NCBI RefSeq assembly: GCF_002443255.2
Contig: NW_019211458.1
Span: 22,385,325-22,449,324 of the forward strand
Direction: 5' to 3'
DNA from: Varroa destructor
Taxonomy: Eukaryota > Arthropoda > Arachnida > Mesostigmata > Varroidae
DNA length: 64,000 bases
The notes beneath the pieces were generated by a model. The model did no database searches and was not told the origin of the DNA. It saw only the letters and a program-made list of their open reading frames with translations. The stretch's first letter is position 1, and each line of letters opens with the position of its first letter. Made by a program: the position numbers and the translations under genes. Positions 1 through 14,300 of this stretch are shown here, in pieces.

Positions 1-3000
1 TACTCGTTTGCGTTTATATTGGCAATTTTGGGGTCGAAGTCTCGAAAATGATTTTTCAAGTAGTAGCGTACATGCACTGTGGTGCTCACAGTTCAATCAC
101 GACGGGTTATTTGGGCGAGTAGAATGGGCTGATTGCAACAAAAGCACAAAAATGAGACTCTCCGATAGTAAAAAACTGCAGTTAAGGAAGTACCGAAATA
201 AGTGCGGTAGGGTAACCAACCACTAACACAGGGTAAGATAGTAAGTGTATCGGAGTAATGAGACAATATAACAAAGCTACTGGACTATGTAAAGAGAATT
301 GCTAAATCGACAAATCCTTAGCAGGTCAAAGCGACATCGTTACAGGCGCGGAACGAAGCCAGTTTCACTTACATTCGTATAGCATTAAATAAGACTAGTA
401 TATGTTATATATAATTAAGGGTTAAGTATCGCTGCGAGAAGTGCGTGATAACTTTTAAACCACCTCTATCTGTGAAAATGTATAATGAAGGAAGCGTAAA
501 TATAGCGCAAGGTTGTCCTATCATAATGGTAGTGGTCGACTTCACTATTTTACTAATAATCTACTGTATAGTAATCAAGTTCAATATCGTCTACCTTGGC
601 AACCGTCATAACTCGTCTCAACCCAAGCAAACTTTCATGTTGTTTTTTGATTCGGCCGTAGTTCGTCTTTGACGTATTCAGGACCCACGGCTACGTACGC
701 ACACGCACGCATATAAATGCATCTCGTGCGTGTTAACCACGCAAGGATAGATGTAATAAAGAATTGGCTATCATCTTAGGCGGCTAACGATTCATATAAG
801 CCCGACACAGTCGGAGGGGGGAAGCTGTCGCGTTCGTGGCAAACAAAAATTTTTCTTCGTCTTTGAATGAATGTACTTTTCATTTTCTTGAGAAATAAAT
901 AAGTGTCTGCTGTCGAGTATACGGAGCGCCTGACACAGGCGTACACGTTCGCTCTTTAAGTGTAAGAGATGTCGGGCGAGCGAAACGTTTGCGTTGCAAC
1001 AGACGGTGTTCTCAGAAGGTGCTCCGGCATCAAAAAGAAGCACCTGAGATTATCGGTATGTTTCTTAACTTCTGTATGCATTGGCAAATGCTGCGACGAG
1101 AGGATAACGATTACTTGACAGGCACGGACAAGGTTCAATATATATTTATTCAATATTGAAAGAGTTCCACAAATTCCGCTGGGTGCCTCGTATAATCTTT
1201 GACGTATCCCCCTTCTTGTACACACATTTTAGTTGGCGTTTTATGATTATCGTTATTAGGCATCGATAATCCTCAGATTCTGTCCTAGTTTTTTCAATGA
1301 CAGGAGTTTCCGATGGAAGCTATACCGATAACCTTTTGTATTAGACTTGTGTGGGTGAGAAGAAGGCGAGATCATATCGAGCGAGGGTAAATTATTTTTA
1401 ACAGAAAATGACTGGTTAAAACAAAAATGATTGTGAATAATTGTCTACAAAAAAAAATTACACCCTGTTCCATTATCAATACAGTATGACACGGATGCAG
1501 CGTAAATGTTGGATGTACCTAAGGATCTATTCACAACCTGGAGGGTAGCTAAAAAAAAATATACAACGGGAGCGATCGAAGGCATTACTATACGAAGGTT
1601 ATGTAAATAAATAATTTGTATACCTATACGTAAACGTATGCGACTCGTGAACGCTGCCACGGTGAGAAAATCATAGGTAGTACTACTGCTTTAAATAAAA
1701 TTGCACCTGCCAAAATGCACCCGGTACGGCCCAATCTATCAATGCTTTCTCAAACTTGCGACGTCGTTAGGAAAAAAGATAGCTACAATGACCACCAATA
1801 TTTTGACTTAGCCTAAATTGATTATCATCATTATCTTAAGGGTAGGCCATGTAATACGCTAAATCTAACCGCACTAACGCGGATCGTATGGCACCTTGAT
1901 TGATGATAGCCTTTTTCTAGGCAAAGTGCGCCGGGTTCCAAGAAGTTACAAAAAAAAAAAAAGAAAGTAAGCCGAATTTAAGGTTATTACGTGGGTTAGC
2001 TATAGAATGTGTATCTGTTGCAATAAATGCTAATAACTATTTTTGGAAATTATTATAATTAAAATAAAAATGCAACCCGGGATTTATCTTGTAATTTTTC
2101 ATATAAATTGCTGTTTGAATATTAATGGTAACATGCTATGCCCTGAACTGGTCTGTAGCCTTATTTCCGTCAGGATCTGAGTTCTATGCAAAACCTCGTT
2201 AAACGTAGTAAATAATGCTCCCAGTCATAACTGTACGATGATACAAAATTATAGCTGGATTTGATGGGCGCGACACGATATAACTATTGGGAAACATACC
2301 CAGTGCGCTAGTAACTGATGCTAAGATTTCAAGTGTGAACATCCGGTACCATTGTCAGGCATTTCATCAATCGGCTGGATCCTATGCGGGTTCGAAACTA
2401 GACTAGGACATGTCCTTGAGATTAGCATGCCAATACGTTCCCCATTAAACTAATCGTGGGAAGGAACTGCGTAGGTAGAGCAAAACCAGGCCACGCTACC
2501 CCATCTAGTAGGACAGGCCCTTGATACGGAACCAAAGTGGTGATCCGAACGACTTATTCTTACAAAAAAATAATAATCAAATATAATTATATTTTAGTGT
2601 GTTCGTACAAGTTTATGGTAGTGATTAACGTAAGGCGATTAGCTTTAATGTGGGCAGTGGTTTTCGCTTTAAATACGCTTACCATATCACGGATATTGAC
2701 CACATAATTTAACAAATCCATTTGTGGTCCTTATATTACCGCTCGTTACCGCTTTGAGCATTACTCGTTGAAAATTCTTAGCAAATATTTCTTCAACACA
2801 AACTATCAGTTTATCGGGACTCGAAATTACTTTATGTGCCTAAGTACAAAAAACACTATACTCAATCATCGATGTTATATATATTATGACGCTCCGGAAA
2901 TTGGCTAGGGACGTCCAAACACATGCAATATCGACATACTTCTTCCTGTCTGTCGATCTTCAATAAATCTATCGATATTAATACCAATTTTTTTTTCTTT

Positions 3001-6000
3001 TACAACAAGAATACCGGTTCAAGTGTGTACCATACCTCGTTCTACGTAGAGTGTCACAATAATTTGGCATAGCACGTTATCTTTACGGCAACCAAATAGC
3101 AAACCGTCAAACCCGTATACTTAGCTACAAAGTGGGTCGTAGTAGACGAGCAAAGGCACGTCAGAGTCTTACATGGAGAACGAGGATTCATCATCATTCA
3201 CGTCAGCAGTATGTGATGAGTTAGGTGTTTAAGTAAACGTACGCATTCATCATTCAGCAACCCGTTTGAAGACACGTGTTGTGCTAGATCCAAGACATTG
3301 TGCTATATATGCTTATTTTATATATATATATATATGTATATTGCCAAGTGTTTGCTTCAAGGTCTGACTGGATTTTTTACTTAACTCCATATTAGGTCTA
3401 ATATATTAGGATAGACTGTTACGTTCGTGATCGTATCGACGCTTATCAAGCATACTTCACGGTGTTCTTACAGAATAGAAAGACAACTTCTACTCTATTT
3501 CTTTATAAGAAAGAAACTCTAGATCACGTTATGTGACAATTGTAAGCAGGTCGCAAACCCAAAATGGTGCCATAGTGTATTTATTGCTACGGTAATGCAA
3601 GCTCTACGGTATCAATTTAAACTTCGGCGATCGACAAGAGGCATCGTGCATCGGCCGCAACGTTAATCAGTTGTTGGTAAGTTTGCGTGGTAATGTGTGG
3701 ACACGGTGATCTGACAGGGGCACCGCACTACTGTGCTCTACTAACTATATACGGTTTCTACCCTACGAGGCTCTTGATTATACTATACGTGGTACTATCA
3801 GTTAGCTTTCCAGATTTGATTGTGCTTTAGGTCAGTTCAAAGTGTTTAATATTACAACTGAGCAGCAATGAGCATATCAGATGAACGTTTTTTGCGTGAC
3901 TTCGCTCGAACCGTGCGAATCACTGATCAATAGGCACGCAGTCAGCTGAATCTTCACTTACCAGTTGCCAATTAATTTCGAAAGAGTGCTGATCATGTAC
4001 GAGCTTCTGCACACTGAGGTGCACTGTCGAGTTTGCCTTTACCTGCTACCCAGCAATTAGCAAACACTAGCTATTAGCAAACATAAATTAGCCAGACGAC
4101 GATAGGTGCATTCCTATCCTAGGCTGAAGCCTGGCGCTCGCTCTCTGCGCCCAGCACAGAAACGAACTCTGAGCTGACCTCTAGTTCGTACTATTATTTT
4201 TGGCCAAATATACTTACTCACCGAATATGATTTGGTTCGGACCCTTTCACGAACGGCACTTCACAAATTATTGTCTATTCAAATTTTATTTGGCGGCGCC
4301 TTTTCGCGTTCGTACAAAGAGGCCTTTTTTTCGGGTCTATTTCAAGAATTTGGCGCGCCTTATCAATTTTTGCTCGCCTGCTTTGATATTATGTGTGAGA
4401 TCGCCGTAGAAAGCTGTCGGAAGTGGGCCTTGTCAGAAAAACTGTACGCAGACACCTACGTCGGAACCTCTTAGAGAGCGCCATATTGGAATATAGCAGG
4501 CTCTTTGAAATAGAGGCCATGGCTGCCCGGTCGTCTAGGCACCTGGCCGTTGAAAACATGAGTCCGAGACACATCGTTTTTTTTTTCTGATATGTTCACT
4601 TTATTCCTAAATTAGATGGAACAGGACCGCTGCATCGAAAATCTTAGCCTGCCGATTGTGCAATTCTTTTATAGAAGTCAAGCACTGCTTCTACTGCTAA
4701 CTTTATCGTAAGATGTATTATGTACGAACGAGAAAGTTTCAATTTCTTATATACATAAGATTGGAGAAACAGAGCACCCTCGGCATTGTTGAATTTTGGT
4801 ACTGCTGATTCAATAGAGGAGGTTATTTCGAGCGCGTATCTTGCTTCGACACAGACTCGACTGTGAACGCAAACAGGAAGTTAACATGAAATCATCATAT
4901 CAACAAATCAGTGTAAGCTTAGATACGTAGGCTGTCTTATGTATACGAATTGATACGTAAACGTTATAGAAAACACCTGATGAAAAAGGTGTACGAATAA
5001 GTAGCCTCGGTACGCTGCTACGCTATGAGCTATATCACTATTATAAGCTACCAAATCTGAGAAGTACGGTGCATTTTTCAAATAGCATTAACTAGACATG
5101 ATCTGGCTGGCCGGTTACATTCTGTACCGCAGTACTGTAAATCAAGCTGACTGTTAAGCAGAGCGTAAAGTACGATAGCACAAACGGCGTATCGTTAGTT
5201 GAAAGGAAACAGTTATCTTTGCTTAAGGCCTGGTTACAGTATGTAGCTATCGTTTCACTAGACTTTCGCATCAGACGAGTCAACATTGGCCAACGGTGAT
5301 GGACGCAATGTCGTCTGGCGAAACAAAAGAAACTAGCGGCAAGGGGCACTCTAATAGCGTACTGTCATTCGTCTTTATAGCGTATCATTTATAGAATGAT
5401 AAGGTTTTCAGACGAAATCGTCTACTGCGAATGTTTTAACAGTTGGTTCTATTAAAAACATAGCACGAAATCACGCAACATCTTTGCTTAGTTATAGTGC
5501 TACGAACGACATCGTTAGTCTGTACAACAGTACGTATACAATTGAGTAACAGGGCGAAATCAATAATTTTATAAAAAAAAAAAAATATTTAATATAGTAG
5601 GTCTTTACGTTGCACACATGACGAAGACTGGTTTTGTGAAATTTTGGTTAGTATTCAGTTTCTAAACTTCTCTAAGAAACCGAAATGGCACTCGAAGATA
5701 TTTTCGGGTAAACAATATTAGAACGCTTTTGATACATGAAGGAAGATAAACTGTAATTCAGAAAATGTTTCTCTGCATTATGAAGCGATCGTATTTTTCT
5801 CATACTTACAGCATGGAGAAGAACAAAATTTCAAAATCCTCCAATCGATTTATACATATATGGCAACGTTCGCAAATTAATCAGCCTCATACAAAGCGAG
5901 ATCTGAGACGAATCAAGCGAGGGTTAGGTGTACCCTATTGGCCTGCCAAAGCGCATGCAGCGATGGCCTGCTCGAACATGTTAAGCCTTTTGCGCACGTA

Positions 6001-6075
6001 CTTGCCCGGTGACGTCTTCAAGAAACTTAACTTCTTGCATTGGTACACACACATTTTTCTTAAAATTTAACTAAA

Positions 6076-6078
<3 letters not shown>

Positions 6079-6109
<31 letters not shown>
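6079..6109. repeat. (AT)n microsatellite
   Basis: Uninterrupted AT dinucleotide tract of about 30 bases in intergenic sequence. Confidence 0.95.
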
Positions 6110-6111
<2 letters not shown>

Positions 6112-7359
6112 TACATGTATTAAGATGGTGTATATTATATAAAGATTCTTTTGGCGAAATTTTCGCATATTTTTTTGTCAGACGTTTCATATCCATGCCT
6201 TCATTTTACCAAAAACCACAACGATCTTATCGAAGAGTTTTACATGCATGGGGATAATTTCAAGCAACTTTTGTTTTACTGTATAACCAAGTCTGTATTT
6301 CTGCGGGCTAGACAGCAGGACATGGCTAAAGGAGTGACCTTTGCGCCCAACCTAGTAAAGATCATGGCCTTTTATACTGCTTCTAATGCTTCTCTGGTTT
6401 TCACAAGCACATTTATTACAAGGAGTACTACACGTCAGTGTAGGAAAATTCTGTTTCAGTAAGAAAAAGTATGTTACCTTTCCCTAAATGTACCCTTCTA
6501 GCTTGCTTTGATTTACTCTACGACGGCGTTACGGATATGTTCGACACAGCAGACGGTATTTGGTTTCTCCAGCAAGACAAACCAGTGTTCCGACTCTGGA
6601 AATGTACCACATAGAAGAGGAATTTCACGTAACTGAAAGAGCACGTTCGTGTTACGTACCCCTGTTCAGGCCACCGCTAATTCTAGAGGGCCAAGACACT
6701 GCAAAAAACACTGCTCGAGTTTCTGTGAAACCATGTAACTGATCATAAAATGAATGCGTCCCTAAGACGTAACAGAACGTTAGACTACACACCATTGTGC
6801 CTGTCGGGAGACAAAAAATAATAAATAGTATAATAATAATAATTCGATTATTATTAGAGAAGTTAATGTAAAAACCTAATTATATCATTTTCTTAATGCC
6901 TAATTGAGTCATATAGCCTCATTCCGCTCATCGACCATGTAATAGTAGTAATAACGCACATCCTATGCCCCTGGAACAATCCACAGTAACATAAGTGCAG
7001 AAAAAGCGTATTATCGGTCTGCGACAAAGACATCGGACTTTTTTCTACAAATCTATAGTATCGATATTTACTAGCAGATAATTGAAATAGCATGTAATAT
7101 TTCAATTACTGTAATAATTTTGCCATTTCAACAAGCCAGGCCATCTCGTCGAAGTGCTGCCAGTATTTCGAATTGGTGGCGTACATTAACTAGGTGATCT
7201 GCCTTGTATTAGGATGCCTAACTTGGTGAATGATTTTACTGTGTAAAGTAGAACCTTTTGAGTGATTTTGATATACTTAACACCTTCTCTTCTTGGAAAA
7301 TAATAGTCGTTTATTGCCGCAATGCAATCAGTATTCTGATATCTGTATATTGAACTTGG

Positions 7360-7361
<2 letters not shown>

Positions 7362-7395
<34 letters not shown>
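7362..7395. repeat. (AT)n microsatellite
   Basis: Uninterrupted AT dinucleotide tract of about 34 bases in intergenic sequence. Confidence 0.95.
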
Positions 7396-7397
<2 letters not shown>

Positions 7398-8450
7398 ACA
7401 AATCGTTACGAATAGACTTTTACTTTTGAACTTTTTTTTTTTTAATAAGCTTTAAAAAGATACGCTGGTTAGATGGCTAGCGTAAATGACACATCCGCAC
7501 CGACTCGACGTAAGGAATCGTAGACAAGGTCACTGAATTCCCATATAAAATTACGTTTTTTCAGACGAAATGTCCACTTCTACTGTGCATAGACAGGACG
7601 ATCACAGGCCAACGTGGTCCAGCCACCTCACTTGCTCCTAGCTAAACAATTGCACCTTACATATGACGGTATATTAAATGTGCGGAAGAAATATTGTGGC
7701 GGATGGTTTTAGGCCAAAAAAAAGAGGGATTTACTTGAATAAAACGCTACCATCATCGAACATCAAAGCATTAATACGGATAAAGTGATCAAGTACATCT
7801 TGTCTGCAGGAAGTAAAATTAACTTTGCTAAATCTGGATTAGACTTTAGTCTAATACATCTGCAAATAGCTTTTTCAAAATGACTGTTCATCGTCGGCCT
7901 TAACCGACGTGTCAGCATTGTTCCTGGGATGGTGATTAAATCAGCTGCCGATAGTTGGCAGAGATACGTCAGGCCAAATCTAATCAAGGCAAGGGTGCCC
8001 AAACAAACCAAATGAGCAAGCTTAGTTTCGTATACTCCCAGAACTGTTACTTAATAAATTCAAAACGTACCCCGAAAGTATAAAGCCGTTTAAGTTGTCA
8101 TTCCGAATTTTACTGACGAGCCCGGAAAATTTTTCCCTAGATATCCACAACGAAAAAAAATCCACTAAAAATTATTACCTTTCAATTTCAATGATTTATT
8201 CACAGAATCACATCTTTTCTTTTAATCGAACTCAGTTCAAGCAAAACAGAAACGCAATTTCGAATCATTTGCCGCGTCCATTTCAACTAATAGGACCATC
8301 TGGATGTCGAAGAGTCACTGAGGCCGTTATCCTCGATGGCCTATGCTTCGACCTATGCTTCAGAAAAACAAATGTGTAATTCAATAAAATCTCAATATTT
8401 AGGTGGTTTCCGAACGGCGAGTGAAGGACCGGCACCAACTGAATTGGATG

Positions 8451-8494
8451 TAGGTAGGTAGGTAGGTAGGTAGGTAGGTAGGTAGGTAGGTAGG
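8451..8494. repeat. (TAGG)n microsatellite
   Basis: About eleven uninterrupted TAGG units. No gene overlaps it. Confidence 0.95.
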
Positions 8495-11267
8495 GGTTTG
8501 TCTGGTATCACATTCGACAATGTAGAGAGCTTTAGATGATTTAATAGAAAGGAAACTTTAGTTTTAAACGTTCGTAATGCACTTGACTCGTGCTAGGTTA
8601 GAGTCGATTAACTGATACCGCGCATTGTATTTATCTAAGTTTTTTTTAATAGATGGCTTTCTGACTAGGTGTATAGTACAGGTATGAACCCCTGCTCACT
8701 TCTAGGGCGGGCCTCATGTGCGTCGTAGGTAATCAACAAACTAGAATCAAAAATATGCCCATCTTACAAACATTAACCGGGAACCTCTTCATTGTTCAAT
8801 ACGTTTCACTTATAGTTGCTCACCGAAGACTTGACGTCATCTAATAAAGCGGCAAAATATCCATTACTTGATGCCTTCTAATCGGCATTTGAAGCCATCC
8901 GTTCTCGCATGGGATTAGTGTGGCATAGACACCACGCGGCTTCCTTTCAATAGCAAAGCACTGAGCAAATTCCGGCCGAATCGTTATCGGAACCAGCCTT
9001 ATAATTTTTATATATAATAAACTCATAAGCGAATAATTTCGAAATTACATTTCGTTCCACTAATCCTAATCAGGCCCGGTAAAATGAACAGGACATTTTT
9101 TTTAGGTGCCGCGCGTTAAATTGTATAACCACCGAGTCAGAGGAGACGTTGTATTGCTAATGCAAAAAAGAAGATTGAATCTTTTATCTTGTCAAAATTC
9201 ATCGAACATTAGCTTTGCTAGGTATTTCTTTTGGTGTTATGCCGTTTAGCATGAGTCGACCCGGATCATATTGAATTAAAGACCACTTTGTATTTACAAC
9301 TTCCGTAGCACACAACATCCAGAGTCCGAGAAAACGAGATATTATTTCTAGAGCTTCAGTAGCTAGTTCGTAGTTAATTATAAAAAAAAAAAATAAGAAC
9401 AACAGATTAGGTATTGCATAGCACGGGCAGACTATCGTCATGCACTATATAAGTTGTACACCCTCGAAAAATTGGATAAACAACTACATTGCTTCTCCAT
9501 GTGGCGTTTGTTTAATTCAGCAAATACTACTCTACCTTTGAGAGTGAAATGCATCCAAAAATACTGCTAACAGTACATAAGCAATGATTATTACAAGGCA
9601 AATATATGTCAAAATCACCCTTCAATAGTAAAACGATGTATTGAAACTTTACTATACCGGCACTATAAGCATTTCGATCGTTAAATACAAATGATGATAA
9701 AAATTAATTTTTTCACGGTAGCTGAATAAACATTGTTGTACCCTAAGTTCTGGATTGACTAGAGAAACGACAAGCACTCATCTGGCCCATGTCGGTCTAT
9801 TGTAATGCTGAGTAAAACGCTACCCTTCCGCTTCGATGTACACGAAATATGTATGCTGATAGCACACTCTAGCCTATCTAGAGAGCTATTAGCGACAATT
9901 GAGATTCTATAGCTACCTACTACCACAGGATCGAATTGACCAGAGAACGGAACCGCGTGAAGAACCCCACAAAAATTTCTATTATACAAGAGTCAGTGGT
10001 GCCCGTATCATGATATGAAAAATGTATTTAAATATTACTATTGAATATATACCTTTGAGGATTGTGGGAGCGTTTCACTGCAGGCGGGACCTGAAACAGC
10101 GAATCGTAATGTCTTTTTACCAGCATTGAATATATGCATGTATGCCGTTTTTCTTTCTTAATTAAACAATAAAATACAATTAAGATCTCATTCTTTGGTT
10201 AACCTTTTTCAGGAAATAGCATATGGCTTCTAAACTCCTATCACATAGTGAAGGAATTTAGGGTTTGACTTACATCATTTTTTGGGGGTCAACGAGCCAG
10301 GCTGATAAAGAAAGGGTCGATCATCTTAATTCTGCAGTGACATATACTACACAACAGGTGCGATTAAATAAACGAACATAATTTGCGAAGCCCCGTTATT
10401 AATCGTCTGGACCATACGTCAAATAGGTCTGATCGTTTTAGGTGGCCTTATCTGCTGTCCTTTTATACAACTATCGGAACTACTGGTGTAGTTTCTACAG
10501 GGTTAGGCGCGTGAGGGTAAGAAGTAGTCGTTTGGCCGTTGTATTTCTCGCTGACCTGAAGCTGATTTGGATGAAACGATCATAGAGCTACGAAATAGAA
10601 CTTGGTCTGTTTTACCTACTGCTAATTACTTGTCAAGCGTGTTCGTTGTCCTATAAAATAAGAACTTTGGAGGCACCCATTTCATTAGAATCATTACACG
10701 TAACCCGTAAGAAGGTTTGATTAAACGGCCGAAATAATGAGCTTTTAGGCCAATAAAAAGACCTTGTTGTCCATATCAGTATTTGACTAATTAGCTATCT
10801 AAATCGTCTAGGTATTTTTAGTTAAATGTGTATAACTCTCTGTACACGTTATCCAGAGGACGCACTAATCCACCGGGCAAGACTTTCGAGGAGCTAACCA
10901 AAGTAATGCTTTTTAAAGCTGTATAGCAATACTGATGAAAATGGTAATAGTACGACTGGGTAGATCTGTCACTGAATTCTCGTGTGCACTCGTGCTGCTC
11001 TGCAAGCATCTCCCGTGGAAGCGATTGAATTCGCTTGAAATTGAATCGATCACTAATGTCGATCTCGCGACGGGCATTAGCACACTATTTATTCTTTCGT
11101 TTGCCCTCTCCGTTCCAGCAACAGCGACGGGCACCGAGCAGCCCCGGTTCAAGGAAAGTCCCCGGCAGCATTCGTGGATAGCGTCCCTAGCTACGAGCGT
11201 CGACAGTTTTCGAGAGTGACGTGTACCTCCACCGCCTCTATCAGCCGGTGCGACTCGACACGCTAAG

Positions 11268-11302
11268 TATAAAAGCGTCCGTTCGGCACCAAACTCCTCA
11301 GT
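11268..11302 (+). promoter_or_regulatory. Core promoter: TATA box plus TCAGT initiator
   Basis: TATAAAAG lies at 11268-11275 and an arthropod-type initiator TCAGT at 11298-11302. The initiator A (11300) is 32 bases from the first T of the TATA box, the canonical spacing. Transcription from 11300 would leave a 5' UTR of only 12 bases before the ATG at 11312. This pairing is a strong reason to place the first exon of the saposin gene here. Confidence 0.85.
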
Positions 11303-11311
11303 GCGGAAAAG

Positions 11312-11357
11312 ATGCATCTAGTTACCACGGTTACCCTGCTATGCGTCGCGCTCACGG
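11312..11357 (+). CDS. Saposin gene exon 1: signal peptide
   Basis: ATG at 11312 opens MHLVTTVTLLCVALT and ends phase 1 at a GTAAGT donor. The hydrophobic stretch followed by ARADG from exon 2 is a typical cleavable secretion signal. The start is supported by the TATA/initiator pair 12-44 bases upstream. Confidence 0.9.
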
Positions 11358-14300
11358 GTAAGTAACGACTGTTTGTATTTCGGCACATTGGCAACAATTG
11401 CACCTCTAACGACGGACAGAGATCCTACGTTCGTTACGCTAGTTCACTAATAGATCTTCACATAGATGCTCGGAAAGGTTCTGCGTCCGTTCAGAGTAAA
11501 ATGTGGTTAAAGAGTCAAAGCTGTACGCATTGTTCATATGATGATCGTGACGACTGGAAGCGATTCGTGTGGAAGCGTACGCAGCTAAGCGTAAAGAGCC
11601 GTGAGCTCAGCTGGCTACGAACCATCATCACATAAATCAATAGCTGTATCTCTTCTTTGCGTTTCTTCCAGTTGTTTTCTTATAGGTGCCAATATACTTT
11701 GCGCGTTTCACTAATAGGTAACATTTACGATCCGTTTGGGCTGATCCAGCAACCGCAATAGATCTCCACGATACACCTTCTCGTTTTAAGGGGACGCACC
11801 AAGTTCCGATGACCTATTGTGCACTACGGCAGTAAGCGTGCTGGCTATTGCTGTCATTGACTAATCCAAGCCAGCACTAATGCTAACAGTAGTCAGTTTG
11901 TTTTTCTGGAATATACCCTCCCGGCTCCTGGAAGGCTGCGGCGTATGATAGCTGATCAATATGCGCTTCACTGGAGACAGGTCTTATTGCGATTTATTTT
12001 TACCAGCCACGCTGGAACAATGAACCCTGCTGCGGCCCTTCTAGAGGAACCCGTCTTGTACAACACTTACATAAAGCTATATCAACAAAAAGTCTCGTTG
12101 CTTTACTCACTTGTTTACCGTCGTGTTTAAAAGATATGCATGTCGGTTACTATGTACTCGTAAGCCTCTCTAGTATCAATTACACAGTTACATTCTTTAT
12201 ACTTGGGTTCAAAGTATATAGGCGCCAAGCGGATTTTTTGGCCCAACAATGATAAGATAAAAGCTACCGCAAGATAAGCATAACTTCACCCGACAACAAG
12301 CAGGAATTTGGTGTTCTACCCATCTTTCGTTTGGAAAACGTTTTTGGAATTTTGAATTAAGAAAGATATTAATAATTCTAAAGTAATATAAACTAATAGG
12401 TAACATTTACAATCTGTTTGGGCTGATCCAGCAAGCGTAACAGATCTCCACGATACACCTTCTCTTTTTAAGGGGATTGAAACCTAGGCCTTTTGTGTAT
12501 AACCTTCACTGCCTATCACAGTCTACCTAAATATCTAATGGTTAATTCATATCGGTCTGACGATGCAAGTGATAGCATCGTGATTACGTTAGCATTTATG
12601 CTGAATGAGAGTGACTCGACTCACTGATATTAATTGTCAGCGCGATCTTTCGCAGTAGACAAACGAAACAAACTCTCGTGGTAAACTGTGTAGTAACTGT
12701 ATTGAATTGGGATAAGATTTACGTTGTTCGGTTACGAATGTCAATAGAAACAAGCACCCCCATTAAGGAAATCTCGCAGCAAAACCCACCTATTCGCCCT
12801 TAGTTGACAAATAGAAATTTAGAGCTTTCCCTAATTACGTGCAAAAAAAGAGCACGCAGAGCTCAATTTCAAGTGAGATTCTGGAAGCTCGGAAGGACCA
12901 AACGATTGCTTGTGTGTATTGCTTCTTTATCTACCTACTAAAGTCGGGGATATGTGGTAGTCTAGTTTCGATAGCGGGTGAAAGAACTTCTTGTTTATTA
13001 CTGGTAGCCAGCCGTCTAAAGCATGCTTAACGGCCTAAGGAACGGACCTATGAACCTTCTATGCTTTTTGGGCGAGCAATTGTGTGAGAGATAATCTTTT
13101 TTGTAGCTTTTCACTGAATCAAAATTAACATTATTAAGAAAGTCCTGCAAGATCCGGGATTTTATTTTTTTTTTATACCCTCTTGATTTTTGTGGACTCG
13201 ATCGTTTTGATTTGGGACAACGAATCTAGGCTGAGTAGCGGTGGAAATGTGCCCCTTGACAGCGCCAGCGATGTTAGTGATGAGAGCTAATATACCGCTG
13301 TCTGGAATCGAAAATAGATTTCCAATAAATAGTCTGTAGTTTGCTAGTAAATTTCAATCAAAGACGTCAATTACGGCAGCTTATAATACGGTAAATTAGT
13401 CACTCTTCTCCTTTAATTTCCGTTACCAGGTGACGTTATCTAGTCATCAGTCTAGCTAGTAAAATGTTTATTGCAAACATAAGATCTTCCTAAATCAGTT
13501 ACCAAAAACGGTTACACTTATAACGAAAGCCTTTTGGCTCATGTGAATTCGTATAGGTTCACAGAGAAGTGCATTAATGGTGCGGTTACGACCCATGATC
13601 GACATTGATAGAAAGTTGAAGGATCGACCATTTTATTGGTGAAGTTATAGTTTTATCACTGTCCTAGTTATTATTTGCTAAGTGTCTTAGAACGTTGAGA
13701 CGCCGACACAATTTTCGAGAAATACACTGTTTACGCTATCGTCTGTAGCCTTTGATTGATTTCATTTGCGTATTCCATAGTCCAGCCACAGACGCGTAGG
13801 CAGTTTAAATTAGGCTTATCCTACCGTTCGACAGAGACCTATATTGACGATGTGTTATTACCTCGAAGTTACTGATGTGCAGCCGCGAAAAGATTATTTG
13901 CGCGTATATGTTTTTCTTCTTTGGCGGCAACTGTTTTCGTTGAGTATCCTACGTGTTACGCCGCCGTCAAAGCCGACGCGGTTTTACGCTACGACGCAGT
14001 CATAGACCAACTCAATCGAATAGCTTTGGAAAGAAACTGGCAAAGTCTGATTGTTGTCTAAACACGCCTCGCTTTATTCAGATCAATACGATTATTGCTT
14101 TCATTAGTGACCGGTGTTTTGATATACTGCCAGCTGACAAACTGAATCCGGTTCTGAACGTCGGTGTCCTATTTTCAGCTTGTTAAAGACAATTTATGGT
14201 TGGCCCAAGATAATTGTCCCAGCTAGATCTTTGCCTTTAAGATGTGTGCTGTATATGGGACCACGGTCGTCGTACGCAAACCCGTGCAAAACATTACTGT

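Larger units (their letters stand above)
1..11267. other. Intergenic region, no supported gene
   Basis: AT-rich sequence with only short, unconvincing open frames on both strands. I found no frame with recognisable domain motifs or phase-consistent splice sites. Simple repeats are the main structure: TA tracts near 3318-3335, 6079-6109 and 7362-7395, and a TAGG tract at 8451-8494. A tRNA-like B-box (GGTTCGAAAC) lies at 2389-2398. The last 300 bases before 11268 are more GC-rich and probably belong to the upstream regulatory region of the saposin gene. Confidence 0.6.

Noticed and set aside
10935..11219. 94-codon + strand frame just upstream of the saposin promoter, with a hydrophobic segment.
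   Set aside because: It ends before the TATA box and has no promoter or splice link. GC-rich promoter-proximal DNA gives open frames on both strands here.
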